Assembly (NCBI GenBank): GCA_028714455.1
Contig: JAQTMG010000005.1
Span: forward strand, 19,438 to 63,532
Source: Patescibacteria group bacterium
GTDB taxonomy: Bacteria; Patescibacteriota; Patescibacteriia; CAIXNZ01
Reading direction: 5' to 3'
Length of the DNA stretch: 44,095 nucleotides
Under the pieces are notes generated by a model. It was not told the origin of the DNA. It was given only the letters and a program-made list of their open reading frames with translations, and searched no databases. The position numbers and the translations under genes are program-made. Each line of letters starts with the position of its first letter. Within the stretch, counting starts at the first letter, position 1. Shown here piece by piece: positions 25,993 through 33,865 of the stretch.

Positions 25993-26030
25993 CCCCTCAC
26001 CTTTTTGCGTATTTGCAAAAGGGTGAGGGG
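25993..26030. repeat. CCCCTCACC palindrome, fourth copy
   Basis: Stem of 16 positions (25993-26008 with 26015-26030, one G-U) that starts CCCCTCACC like the hairpins after genes A, B and C. Here it lies just upstream of the sigma gene and has no T-run on either strand, so it is not a plain terminator. The word GTGGACCGGAC beside it recurs at the tRNA-Ala 3' end (26096-26106). Confidence 0.65.
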
Positions 26031-26096
26031 CGGGACGATATACTGATTAATTTTTTTCTAAATACTATCTTCGCACAATTGATTCGTAATTTTCTG

Positions 26097-26169
26097 TGGA
26101 CCGGACAGGACTTGAACCCGCTACCTCCTCGGTGCAAACGAGGCGCTCTACCAGGTGAGCTACCGGCCC
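26097..26169 (-). tRNA. tRNA-Ala (UGC)
   Basis: Full cloverleaf on the minus strand: acceptor GGGCCGG with CCGGUCC, D-arm GCUC..GAGC, anticodon stem CCUCG/CGAGG around loop UUUGCAC (anticodon UGC), T-arm with UUCAAGU. Discriminator A; CCA is not encoded. Confidence 0.95.
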
Positions 26170-26267
26170 CGTTAGAAGTTCAGTGGTTTTTATTGTATAT
26201 ACAATGATCATACTACAAGCCGAATCAATGGCTTGTGATTGATTCCACTAAACTTCTAACGGGGCCG
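26164..26267. repeat. Inverted copy of the tRNA-Ala 5' end and leader
   Basis: Arms 26164-26186 and 26245-26267 (22 of 23 positions pair). The left arm includes the first 6 bases of the tRNA gene. The 58-base spacer holds further small palindromes (26193-26204, and 26215-26235). In the precursor this would fold against the tRNA acceptor strand. A separate small hairpin follows at about 26269-26292. Confidence 0.8.
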
Positions 26268-26401
26268 TCCCCCTCGACATTTTGGTCGGGGAGCACAGAT
26301 CTAAATAAAAAAAGTTCTTACGAACTAAAATTATTATATCAAAAATTTTTTTTCATGTCAATGGACGCTGGAAAAAAATAAATTTTAAAAAATCTATAAA
26401 G

Positions 26402-26410
26402 TTATCCACA
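26402..26410 (+). promoter_or_regulatory. Single DnaA-box-like site
   Basis: TTATCCACA matches the DnaA box exactly, but no cluster of boxes or dnaA/dnaN gene is near, so an origin is not supported. Confidence 0.25.
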
Positions 26411-26500
26411 GCCCCGGGTAAAAAATCATTCTTTTATCTGTAAAAAAGAACTATAATTAAGGTAGAAAAATAATATGCCTAAATAATTAATCTTAAAGAA

Positions 26501-26596
26501 ATGGCAAAGAAAAGAAAAGCTGCTAAAAAGAGAAAACCAGCTAAAAGACGCAAGGCTACAAAAAGAAAAAAAGCAGCTAAAAGACGAAGGAGATAA
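26501..26596 (+). CDS. 31-residue lysine/arginine-rich protein (histone H1/protamine-like)
   Basis: An ORF of 31 codons, ATG 26501 to TAA 26594. Apart from a few Ala, Pro and Thr residues it is entirely Lys and Arg (starts MAKKRKAAKKRKPAKRRK and ends in four Arg), like the C-terminal tails of bacterial H1-type proteins. It probably binds DNA or RNA and compacts it. AAAGAA precedes the ATG, a TATAAT (26452-26457) stands about 45 bases upstream, and a strong palindromic terminator follows, so it forms a complete single-gene unit. Below the length limit of usual gene callers. Confidence 0.75.
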   Translation: MAKKRKAAKKRKPAKRRKATKRKKAAKRRRR

Positions 26597-26615
26597 AATT
26601 TTCTTCGTATAAGCA

Positions 26616-26656
26616 ACAACCCCGCACCATTTAATTAAATGGTGCGGGGTTGTTTA
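26616..26656. terminator. 38-bp palindrome, bidirectional terminator
   Basis: Perfect palindrome 26616-26653 containing CCCCGCACC, between the converging small basic gene and EndoQ gene. T-tails are weak on both sides. Confidence 0.7.
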
Positions 26657-26672
26657 TGGTAATTTCTTTGTC

Positions 26673-27968
26673 CTAAATCAAACTTGCCTGTTGGAATTTT
26701 TTTCTTTCCTTGCCGTTAAAAATTTGAACTTTACCAAAGATTCCGTCATAGCCTGGGTCAATAATTAACTTTCCCTCTCTGACTCTTTTAATGCCCTCGG
26801 CAATTTCGGGCACAGTTATCTTTTTTAATTCTTCCAAACTTAAATCCAATAAAATTTTAAATTCATTTCCTCCCTTTTTGATCATGTTAAAATATTCTTC
26901 CTGCACTCTTTTGGAATTTTTCCCCACCTCAAACGCTTCGGCAATAATTTCTTGAAGCGGCACCATGCTTTTGAAGGGAATATGGCCGTTCAACTCACCG
27001 ATCTCTCGATCGGCCAGATCATCAACTCTGTGGAGCACGCCAATGGTCAGTGGCTTTTTATCAATCGGACAGATATTTTTATTTTTCTTGGCCACCTGCG
27101 GCGTGACAGAATAATTATGGCTGGCATGTCCATCATAATGATATTTGCCTTCCTCGGGAAAAAATTCAACTGTATACAAAAATTTCTTCTTATCCTGATT
27201 TTTTAAAGTATTATAAATTTCATCGTAAGAACTCTGTTCAAAGTCAAAAACATTTGCTTCTCGGCCTAGATTGGGCAGAGAGTGCGCGTCAGAATTGGAA
27301 ACTAAAGTTATTTTATCCAGGGCAGAGAGCCGCCAGTTCATGGGCGGGTCAGAAGAAAGACCCGTTTCAATGGCAAAAATATTTTTAGCATATTCGCCAA
27401 AGCATTCTTCAATAGTATCGAATCCCGATTTGGAACCAAAAATGGAAAACCATGGCGTCCAAGCATGTGCCGGAATAATCAGCGCCTTCTTATTGATGTT
27501 CAAACTTATTTTTGTCAGCTCAATCGCTGACATGCCCAAAATCGGTCGTCCGTCTGATTTTAAATTATAACCGCCCCTTTCCAAGTACTCATTAAATTTC
27601 TCTACATCAGATATTTCTGGAAAAAAAATGTTAATGTGTATTCTGCGACATTTATCTCCTTGTTTATAAATACAAGAAATCTCTGTGCCCAAAATAAATT
27701 TGGTCCCAACTGCCGACGAGTCTGTCATGGTGAGCATAGCCGAACCATCAGACGAGGAGGCGAATTTTTTTAATTTATATAACCCATTCCCAAGCGGTTC
27801 TAATTTACTTTTTATTTCTTTAAACCAAGCTGGATGAGTAAAGTCGCCAGTCGCCACAATATCAATACCTTTTATTTGACACCATTTATCAATATTTTCC
27901 AATGTTAAATCCTGCGAGCAAGCCCGCGAGTATTTGGAGTGAATGTGTAGGTCTGCGATTTGACGCAT
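26673..27968 (-). CDS. Endonuclease Q-like PHP-domain nuclease
   Basis: 431 residues. EndoQ cuts DNA 5' of deaminated bases (uracil, hypoxanthine) and abasic sites. Motifs: ADLHIHSKYSRACS (first PHP metal motif), VATGDFTHPAWF, GTEISCIYKQGDKCRRIHIN, IIPAHAWTPWFSIFGSKSGF, VSNSDAHSLPNLGREA, then ICPIDKKPLTIGVLHRVDDLADRE, the typical C-terminal part. In known members that part begins with a CxxC..CxxC zinc site; here only one Cys (ICPID) remains and the upstream pair reads GHASHNYSV, so the zinc site looks lost. Single gene. Confidence 0.88.
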   Translation of the reverse strand: MRQIADLHIHSKYSRACSQDLTLENIDKWCQIKGIDIVATGDFTHPAWFKEIKSKLEPLGNGLYKLKKFASSSDGSAMLTMTDSSAVGTKFILGTEISCIYKQGDKCRRIHINIFFPEISDVEKFNEYLERGGYNLKSDGRPILGMSAIELTKISLNINKKALIIPAHAWTPWFSIFGSKSGFDTIEECFGEYAKNIFAIETGLSSDPPMNWRLSALDKITLVSNSDAHSLPNLGREANVFDFEQSSYDEIYNTLKNQDKKKFLYTVEFFPEEGKYHYDGHASHNYSVTPQVAKKNKNICPIDKKPLTIGVLHRVDDLADREIGELNGHIPFKSMVPLQEIIAEAFEVGKNSKRVQEEYFNMIKKGGNEFKILLDLSLEELKKITVPEIAEGIKRVREGKLIIDPGYDGIFGKVQIFNGKERKKFQQASLI

Positions 27969-28140
27969 AATATTAAATTCTAAGCACTGATATCTAAATA
28001 CTAAACAATATTAAATGTTCTAAATCCAAAACTTAAGTTAGAATATTTAGATTTATTTTTTGAATTTGTTTAGAGTTTAGGATTTAGCATTTAGTATTTT
28101 ATTGAAAGTATTCCAATTTTAGCATTTTTTTAATTTATTG
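27969..28140. repeat. Intergenic AT-rich imperfect inverted repeat
   Basis: About 170 bases without a gene. The arms (around 27990-28030 and 28060-28105) are built of variants of TAAATACTAAA/TTTAGTATTTA and pair imperfectly. Same style as regions near 33.5 and 42.8 kb. Confidence 0.5.
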
Positions 28141-28183
28141 TAAAAAGAAAAACCCCTCACCTTTTCTTTGAAAAGGTGAGGGG
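28141..28183 (-). terminator. Terminator of variable-region gene B (CCCCTCACC hairpin)
   Basis: 13-bp stem (28153-28165 with 28171-28183), 5-nt loop; T-rich tail on the minus strand. Stem identical to the one after gene A. Confidence 0.88.
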
Positions 28184-28211
28184 TTAAGGTTACAAGGTAC
28201 AAGTTACAAGG

Positions 28212-28940
28212 TTACAGAACTACGGAGCGAGAACGAAGGTTGTCATGGGAGTTGCCAGGGCTGCAGCCGCCGACGCGCATCCTGCCGTCGCCCCAGTACA
28301 CGTACGGCACATCGCCATCGGAATAGCGAGAACCCGAACAGAGCGTCACGTTATTGATGTCCGGGTGTTTGACGGTTTCCAGGAAATATTTTTGCTCATA
28401 GAGAAATCTTTCCTCAAGGGTGGTGCCGACGATGCCTCTTTTTTTCAGCGTATTGGCCGAAAGGCTCTCCATTTCTTCGTCGGCTTCAACACGGTCGCGG
28501 AACCAGACGGCATAGGCGCCGGTTTTGGCCGTTCTGTCCGAGGTGACGATTTTATCCAGGTCCGCCTCGGTCCATTTCCAGCAGGGAAACATTTCCTTGC
28601 ATTTGTCGTATAAGCGCTGGGGCGTCATACCCGGCACCACGATAATCAGGCGGTCAAAGCCCTTTTGGTGTTCGGGAATCCGCAGAGAGGAAAAATCGGC
28701 TTCGATTCCGTAGACCTGGCGGTAGAAGTCCTGCCATTCACGAACCAGGCTTGACACATCAACGGCAAGTTTCGGGATTTTTTTTGCTTCAAATATCTGT
28801 TTGCCCTCAATAAGCTGCTGAAGCCCATCCATTACTGGTTGGAACTCAACCGATCCCCTGGCAAAACGCGTCAGTAGTTCGTGTGTCCGTTTCGACACCC
28901 TGCCATACTGCTCGTCTGTGACAACTTGTTTAGTCGTCAT
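28212..28940 (-). CDS. Variable-region gene B: unknown protein with DGR-like hypervariable C-terminus
   Basis: 242 residues, paralogue of gene A. The shared body includes EADFSSLRIPEHQKGFDRL, VVPGMTPQRLYDKCKEMFPC, AYAVWFRDRVEADEEM and LSANTLKKRGIVG, then DINNVTLCSGSRYSDGDVP. The N-terminal ~80 residues share little with A. The final 39 codons vary in the DGR-like way and end in LRSRSVVL against LRARAAVL in A. ATG preceded by AAAGGAGG at 8 bases. Placed just after the rRNA terminator, same strand. No enzyme motif; likely a binding protein with a variable ligand surface if the DGR reading is right. Confidence 0.85.
   Translation of the reverse strand: MTTKQVVTDEQYGRVSKRTHELLTRFARGSVEFQPVMDGLQQLIEGKQIFEAKKIPKLAVDVSSLVREWQDFYRQVYGIEADFSSLRIPEHQKGFDRLIIVVPGMTPQRLYDKCKEMFPCWKWTEADLDKIVTSDRTAKTGAYAVWFRDRVEADEEMESLSANTLKKRGIVGTTLEERFLYEQKYFLETVKHPDINNVTLCSGSRYSDGDVPYVYWGDGRMRVGGCSPGNSHDNLRSRSVVL
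28215..28331 (-). other. Candidate DGR-type variable region of gene B
   Basis: Partner of 12806-12922. Flanks are conserved on both sides: the codons for TLCSGS before it and, past the stop, CCTTGTA...CCTTAACCCC up to the hairpin stem. Fixed framework codons inside are GTG CCG, TGG, GGC, CCT and CGT. Confidence 0.6.
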
Positions 28941-29040
28941 GACAAACCTCCTTTGCCCGCCAAAGGCGGACTTTCTAAATGTCCGAAATCCTGTTCAAAA
29001 TATTCAGACCATCTGAATATCCAAGATTCCTTAATGTTAC

Positions 29041-29069
29041 AGCTTACCAAAAATTATCATTTTTGTCAA
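29041..29069 (-). promoter_or_regulatory. Possible promoter of gene B
   Basis: TTGACA (29069-29064) with a weak TAAGCT at 17-bp spacing (29046-29041), directly downstream of the rRNA terminator. Confidence 0.35.
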
Positions 29070-29073
29070 ATAT

Positions 29074-29107
29074 AAAAGAAGCCCCGAATTTACGGAGCTT
29101 CTTTTTT
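29074..29107 (-). terminator. rRNA operon terminator
   Basis: Stem of 13 positions with one mismatch (29074-29086 with 29093-29105), T-rich tail on the minus strand, right after 5S rRNA. Confidence 0.85.
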
Positions 29108-29217
29108 AGACTGGCAATGACCTACTTTCCCCCCGAAGGAGTATCATCGGCGCTGACTGGCTTAACTTCCGAGTTCGGAATGGGATCGGGTGTGACCCAG
29201 TCGCTAAAATCACCAGA
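29108..29217 (-). rRNA. rrf: 5S ribosomal RNA
   Basis: Terminal stem UCUGGUG with UGCCAG, and the conserved block CCCGATCCCATTCCGAAC followed by GGAAGTTAAGCC and GCGCCGATGATACT. About 62 bases follow the 23S 3' end. Confidence 0.95.
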
Positions 29218-29555
29218 TAAAGTTAGAGAAATAGATTCTCTAACCGCAATCTATTGATTTTATTTTCTACATTTTTTGTGGTTAAACAATGGGCTATTAG
29301 TACAGCTCGGCTAAAAGTGTTACCACTCTTACACCTACTGCCTATCAACCTGGTAGTCTACCAGGGCCCTATGAAACCTAATCTTGGGGACAGTTTCACG
29401 CTTAGATGCTTTCAGCGTTTATCTAAACCAAACTTGGCTACCCAGCGATGCCCTTGGCAGGACAACTGGTACACCAGAGGTTTGTCCTTCTCGGTCCTCT
29501 CGTACTAGAGAAGGGACCCCTCAAGTTTCGACGCCCATAGCGGATAGGAGACCGA

Positions 29556-30327
29556 CAAATATGTTACATTCTTTTTTTGAATGGCGCATTTATTGCGCTC
29601 TGCATGTCGCCATGCAGTTCGGACTATATCTTATCCCAATTTTATTTGGGATTCTGACGTATAGTCTCTGAGGATTTCAAAGAGTATATAATCTCATCTT
29701 GACTCTTTTTTCGATACTTACCTTGCTGATTCATTTGATAAGCCATCTTAATAATTCTTATAATTCCAGCTTTTTCAGAATGGCCACCTTCATTCATCAG
29801 GGTAATTATCTCTTTAAAGAGTTGAAAACTCTTGGCTTTATTTGAAATCAAAGGAAATTTTTCAAAAAATGGAATAATTTTATTCATTAAATCTTCTCTA
29901 TTTCTCACTACATAGACCAAAGTGTCATCTTCAAAATTATTGGCATGATTGCGCTTTAAATAACCGCAACCAAAATATCTTTCTATTGCCAATAAAGTTT
30001 CTTTTCTAAGAAAACTTTGATTTATGTGAAATTCGGGAATTATCTTAATTCCGTATTTCATTCTTGGATCTTTATAGAGAGCGACATGAAATGTTCCTTC
30101 GCCTTCGGTAAAGCCAGTTATATACCATGGATTAATAATCTTTGATCTTTCCTGCTGATTGTCTGCGCTCATCACTTTTTCACTGGTTATTTTTCTCATA
30201 CATTTATATTATAACCTAGTAGTGTGAGATTCACAAGCCTCACTCCTAATGAGGCCTTTCAGATTTTCCAGCATATAGTCAGATTTATAGACAGCACGGT
30301 CTTTGACTAAAATTAGCCAAAATTTCT
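29556..30327 (-). other. Group I intron in 23S rRNA
   Basis: Boundaries obey the group I rule: exon 1 ends in U (30328), the intron ends in G (29556), and joining gives GAGACAGUUCGGUC, the normal 23S sequence (near E. coli 2629/2630 by counting from U2609 from memory). The guide GCUGUC (30295-30290) pairs with exon GACAGU giving the required G-U at the splice site. The conserved core words AGAGACTATACG and AAGATATAGTCC (P7 strands) lie near the 3' end. A LAGLIDADG ORF is inside. Confidence 0.92.
29642..30199 (-). CDS. LAGLIDADG homing endonuclease of the 23S intron
   Basis: 185 residues. One LAGLIDADG helix (WYITGFTEGEGTFHV, acidic residue in GEG), so it should act as a homodimer that cuts intronless 23S genes at the insertion site and drives spread of the intron. 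Body: EFHINQSFLRKETLLAIERYFG, typical of the family, then DLMNKIIPFFEKFPLISNKA. The ORF ends inside the 3' part of the intron before the P7 strand. Start ATG at 30199 lies in an AT-rich stretch without a Shine-Dalgarno motif. May also help splicing as a maturase. Confidence 0.92.
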   Translation of the reverse strand: MRKITSEKVMSADNQQERSKIINPWYITGFTEGEGTFHVALYKDPRMKYGIKIIPEFHINQSFLRKETLLAIERYFGCGYLKRNHANNFEDDTLVYVVRNREDLMNKIIPFFEKFPLISNKAKSFQLFKEIITLMNEGGHSEKAGIIRIIKMAYQMNQQGKYRKKSQDEIIYSLKSSETIRQNPK

Positions 30328-30956
30328 ACTGTCTCACGACGTTCTGAACCCAGCTCACGTGCCGTTTTAATTGGCGAACAGCCAAACCCTTGGAACCTTG
30401 TTCAGCTCCAGGATACGACGAGCCGACATCGAGGTGCCGAACCTCCCCGTCGCTGTGGACGCTTGGGGGAGACTAGCCTGTTATCCCCGGAGTAGCTTTT
30501 ATCCGTTGAGCTTCCGCCGTCCTAAATCGTACGGTCGGATCACTTAGCCCAGCTTTCGCTACTGCTTTTCTTGTAGGAATCGCAGTTAAGCCAGCTTATG
30601 CCTATGCACTATCAGTTCCGTTTCCATCGGAACCTAGCTGACCTTTGTGGACGCCTCCGTTACATTTTGGGAGGCAACCGCCCCAGTTAAACTACCCGCC
30701 AGATACTGTCTCCTGATCCGGTTTACGGACCAAAATTAGAATTAAAACTAGACAAGGGTGGTATTTCAAGGGTGCCTAAGCTCCCACCTATGCTAAACAT
30801 GTCTAGCCCTAACTCAATATCAAGTTGTAGTAAAGCTTCACGGGGTCTTTTCGTCCAGCTATGGGTAATGAGCATCTTCACTCATCCTGCAATTTCGCCG
30901 AGTCCTTCGTCAAGACAGTTCTCAAGTCGTTATGCCATTCGTGCGCGTCGGAACTC

Positions 30957-31003
<47 letters not shown>

Positions 31004-31148
31004 GCGTTCATCCGCGCTTCGGTTCAGGGCTTGCACCCCTCCCCTTAACGTTCGGACACTGGCCAGGCATCAGCCCCTATACATAAGCTTGCGCTTTCGC
31101 AGGGACCTGTGTTTTTGGTAAACAGTCGCTTGAGATCTTTAGCTGCGT

Positions 31149-31475
31149 CCCGCACCTTTTTCACCTCAAATTTTCTAAACTGCCAATCAATCTTTTCTTT
31201 AATTCTTGAAATCCTTTTCCATGATTTTTTAATTTTAATTCTCTTTTTCTTGCGTCATGCTCTGACAAATATGCTTCATAATAAATTAATTTCCATGGAC
31301 CTTTATTGGTAGTTGATTTAACTTGATTGGAATTATGTTCTTTGATCCTATTTCTCAAATCAGATGTAAAACCGATATAAAACTTATTAATCTTTAAACT
31401 GAAGATTAAATACACGTAGTACATAATCAATATTTTAATTGGTTAATAAGCGATTTAAGATGAAAAAGGTGCGGG
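31149..31475 (-). other. Intervening sequence in 23S rRNA closed by a 15-bp stem
   Basis: The insertion falls in a variable helix of the central 23S region (between the conserved GGTAAACAGTCGCTTGAG block and CCTTATCCCTAAGTTACGG, plus-strand reading). Its ends pair perfectly over 15 bp (31149-31163 with 31461-31475). No group I core was seen, so it may be cut out by RNase III, leaving a split 23S, or stay as an extended helix. The stem shares CCCGCACCTTTT with the rnpB helix. Confidence 0.75.
31161..31430 (-). CDS. GIY-YIG nuclease (YhbQ/UPF0213-like) inside the 23S insertion
   Basis: 89 residues. The GIY-YIG core is seen as YYVYLIFSLKINKFYIGFTSDLRNRIKEHN: first strand YVY, second YIG (KFYIGFT), Arg in DLRNRIKEH, then the Glu in YYEAYLSEHDARKREL. 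This single-domain type is common as a free-standing gene in Patescibacteria; finding it in an rRNA insertion suggests recruitment as a homing nuclease. Its stop codon lies in the closing stem of the insertion. No Shine-Dalgarno motif. Confidence 0.88.
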   Translation of the reverse strand: MIMYYVYLIFSLKINKFYIGFTSDLRNRIKEHNSNQVKSTTNKGPWKLIYYEAYLSEHDARKRELKLKNHGKGFQELKKRLIGSLENLR

Positions 31476-32102
31476 AAGGCCTTATCCCTAAGTTACGGCC
31501 GCTTTTTTGCCTAGTTCCTGAACGTAAGGTTATCTCGTACACCTTGGCACACTCATGCCCACCCACCTGTGTCGGTTTACGGTACGGTTACCGCTAGCAT
31601 AGCTCTAGAGATTTTTCTTGGTAATTTAATCATTCGAATCGGGTCAGCTAATGCCTTCCCTTTCGCCAAGTCACGAACTGATGACCGCGCATTTAACGCG
31701 GTCGTTCATTTCTCGGCGACATCTATAGCCAAAAAACGCTCGATGTCATAAATTACGTCATCCCATTGAAACTAGCGGTAGTGCTGGAATATTAACCAGC
31801 TCTTCCATCGGTTACGCCTTTCGGCCTCACCTTAGGATCGACTAACCCTGGGTCGATTTTCGTTGCCCAGGAAACCTTGGGTTTACGGTGTGTGGGGTTT
31901 TCACCCACATTTATGCTACTTATGCCAACATTCTCCCTTCTATACCCTCCACCTCGCCTCACGGCTGGGCTTCAGCGGTTATAGAATGCTCCCCTACCCC
32001 TTATATCTAAAAGATATAAAGCCGCATATTCGGTACTAGATTTAGCCCCGGTACATTTTCGGCGCAAATCGACTGGACCAGTGAGCTGTTACGCTATCTT
32101 TA

Positions 32103-32138
<36 letters not shown>

Positions 32139-33504
32139 AAAGTCGAATTACCACCTTTTACACTTAATCTAGATTTAGGGACCTTAAATGGCGGTCTGGG
32201 CTGTTCCCCTTTTGTCATATGGAGCTTTGCCCCCACAGACTGACTCCCTCTAAGTTACACTCTGGTATTCGGAGTTTGATTAGGAAAAGTAGGTTTCCCT
32301 CTTTTCCCATTCAGTGCTCTACCCCCAGAGATTATAGAGAGGCTAGCCCTTAAGCTATTTCGGGGAGAACCAGCTATTACCGAGTTCGATTGGAATTTCT
32401 CCTCCAGCCACGGCTCATCCCATCGTTTTGCACAGCGAACGGGTTCGGACCTTCACTAGTTGTTACACTAGTTTCATCCTGGCCATGGCTAGCTCACCCG
32501 GTTTCGGGTCTATCATACGCTGCTTAAAGATAATTAGCCGAAAGCCAAGAAAGCTGGCTTACAGCTAATTATCTAAATTCGGGCTATTAACCCTCGCTTT
32601 CACTCTGCCTGCGTCCTTTACGGACTTAGACAGCAACGCACAATAACTCGTTGGCTCATTCTTCAATAGGCACGCCGTCATTCCGCCGAAGCGGAACTCC
32701 GACTCTTTGTAAGCATATGGTTTCAGATACTATTTCATCTCCCTCACCGGGATGCTTTTCACCTTTCCCTCATGGTACTTGTTCACTATCGCTCATAGAT
32801 AAGTATTTAGCCTTTCCATATAGTCATGGAGGCTTCCCACAAAGTTTCTCGTGTTCTGTGGTACTCAAGAATGGTAACCACAAAGGTATAACCCATTTCG
32901 CGTACGGGACTATCACCCGCTCTGGTTCCTTTTTCCAAAGGATTCTGCTATGGAAGCTATAATTTTTTAACCTTTGTCTAATTGTTGTATGGAAATTAAT
33001 GTTACCACCTTACAACCCCTTGCCAGCAACGGCATACACCTTTAAGCGTTTAAATCCACGAGTATAAATACAAGCTTCATTAAACGCCACACTGGTAAGG
33101 TTTAGGCTCTTCCCTTTTCGCTCGCCACTACTTAGGGAATGTGCTCGGCTTACGCCGAAGCAATTTTTTCTTTTCCTCTGGGTACTGAGATGTTTCACTT
33201 CCCCAGGTTGTCTTCATACGCCTATGAATTCAGCGTATGATAACCCCGCTTCACGGGGTTGGGTTTCCCCATTCGGAGATCTCCGGATCACAGGTCGCTT
33301 GCCACCTTCCCGGAGCTTTTCGCAGGCTGCTACGTCCTTCGTCTGCTATCTATGTCGAGGCATCCACCATATGCACTTGTTTGTTTAACCACAAAAATTA
33401 TAGAAAATAATTTTTGTTTTTTGCAGTAAATATTTTTAAGCTAGTTGCTCATTACTTTTTCAGTTGTCAAGGTTCTGGATTCATTTTTGAATCCTTAATT
33501 CTAT

Positions 33505-33600
33505 TGGTAATAGGTATTGGATATTTGATATTGGTTAATGGTTTTTAATAATATTTTTCCATTCACTAATACCTAATGTCTAATCTCTAATATCCCGCAG
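33505..33600. repeat. Imperfect hairpin of reiterated short words in the 23S leader
   Basis: Left arm (about 33505-33541, GGTAATAGGTATTGG...) and right arm (about 33560-33597, ...TAATACC, TAATGTC, TAATCTC, TAATATC) are roughly complementary, each made of 7-8-base variants. No gene is seen between 33412 and 33610. Confidence 0.6.
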
Positions 33601-33610
33601 AGTTAAGAAT

Positions 33611-33634
33611 TAAAAAAACCGCTTTTCCAAGCGG
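33611..33634 (-). terminator. Terminator/attenuator upstream of 23S rRNA
   Basis: Stem 33618-33624 with 33629-33634 and a T7 run on the minus strand. The 5' strand of this stem can pair instead with 33671-33678 (CCAAGCGG with CCGCTTGG), so terminator and anti-terminator are mutually exclusive. Confidence 0.65.
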
Positions 33635-33662
33635 CCTTCACGACACAAAAATCACTCGGGGC

Positions 33663-33803
33663 TCATCCGCTTGGTTTGGTTAAAAATAATTTTTCGTTGG
33701 CCATAGGAAATAATTTTTTAGATATAACCTTTTCCACAGGTAACATCATTATATACACAACTAAAATTGCTGTCAAGTAAGTTAAATAAAGAAAGTTTGT
33801 CAT
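33663..33803 (-). CDS. Possible 46-residue leaderless membrane peptide
   Basis: ATG 33803 to TGA 33663. The peptide has one hydrophobic helix (FLYLTYLTAILVVYIMMLPV) and a basic tail (EKVISKKLFPMANEK...). The expected start of the promoter at 33810-33838 falls on the ATG, so the mRNA would be leaderless. The reading is uncertain because a second perfect promoter lies inside the ORF and the region leads toward 23S rRNA. No homologue recognised. Confidence 0.4.
   Translation of the reverse strand: MTNFLYLTYLTAILVVYIMMLPVEKVISKKLFPMANEKLFLTKPSG
33748..33776 (-). promoter_or_regulatory. Perfect promoter P2 upstream of 23S
   Basis: TTGACA (33776-33771), 17-bp spacer, TATAAT (33753-33748). Confidence 0.75.
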
Positions 33804-33809
33804 GGCTAT

Positions 33810-33838
33810 ATTATACCCTTAAATATCAAAAATGTCAA
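33810..33838 (-). promoter_or_regulatory. Perfect promoter P1 upstream of 23S
   Basis: TTGACA (33838-33833), 17-bp spacer, TATAAT (33815-33810). Two tandem consensus promoters fit a strong rRNA transcription unit. Confidence 0.8.
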
Positions 33839-33865
33839 GATTTTTAGATTAAAAAATATAATTTG

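Noticed and set aside
26402-26410. Replication origin suggested by a perfect DnaA box
   Set aside because: Only one box, and no dnaA, dnaN, rpmH or AT-rich unwinding cluster nearby.
33390-33402. TATAAT (33402-33397) as the 23S promoter
   Set aside because: No acceptable -35 at 16-18 bp, and the sequence forms part of the leader-trailer processing stem.
33611-33741. 6S, SRP or tmRNA in the 23S leader
   Set aside because: No conserved core words of these RNAs could be recognised.
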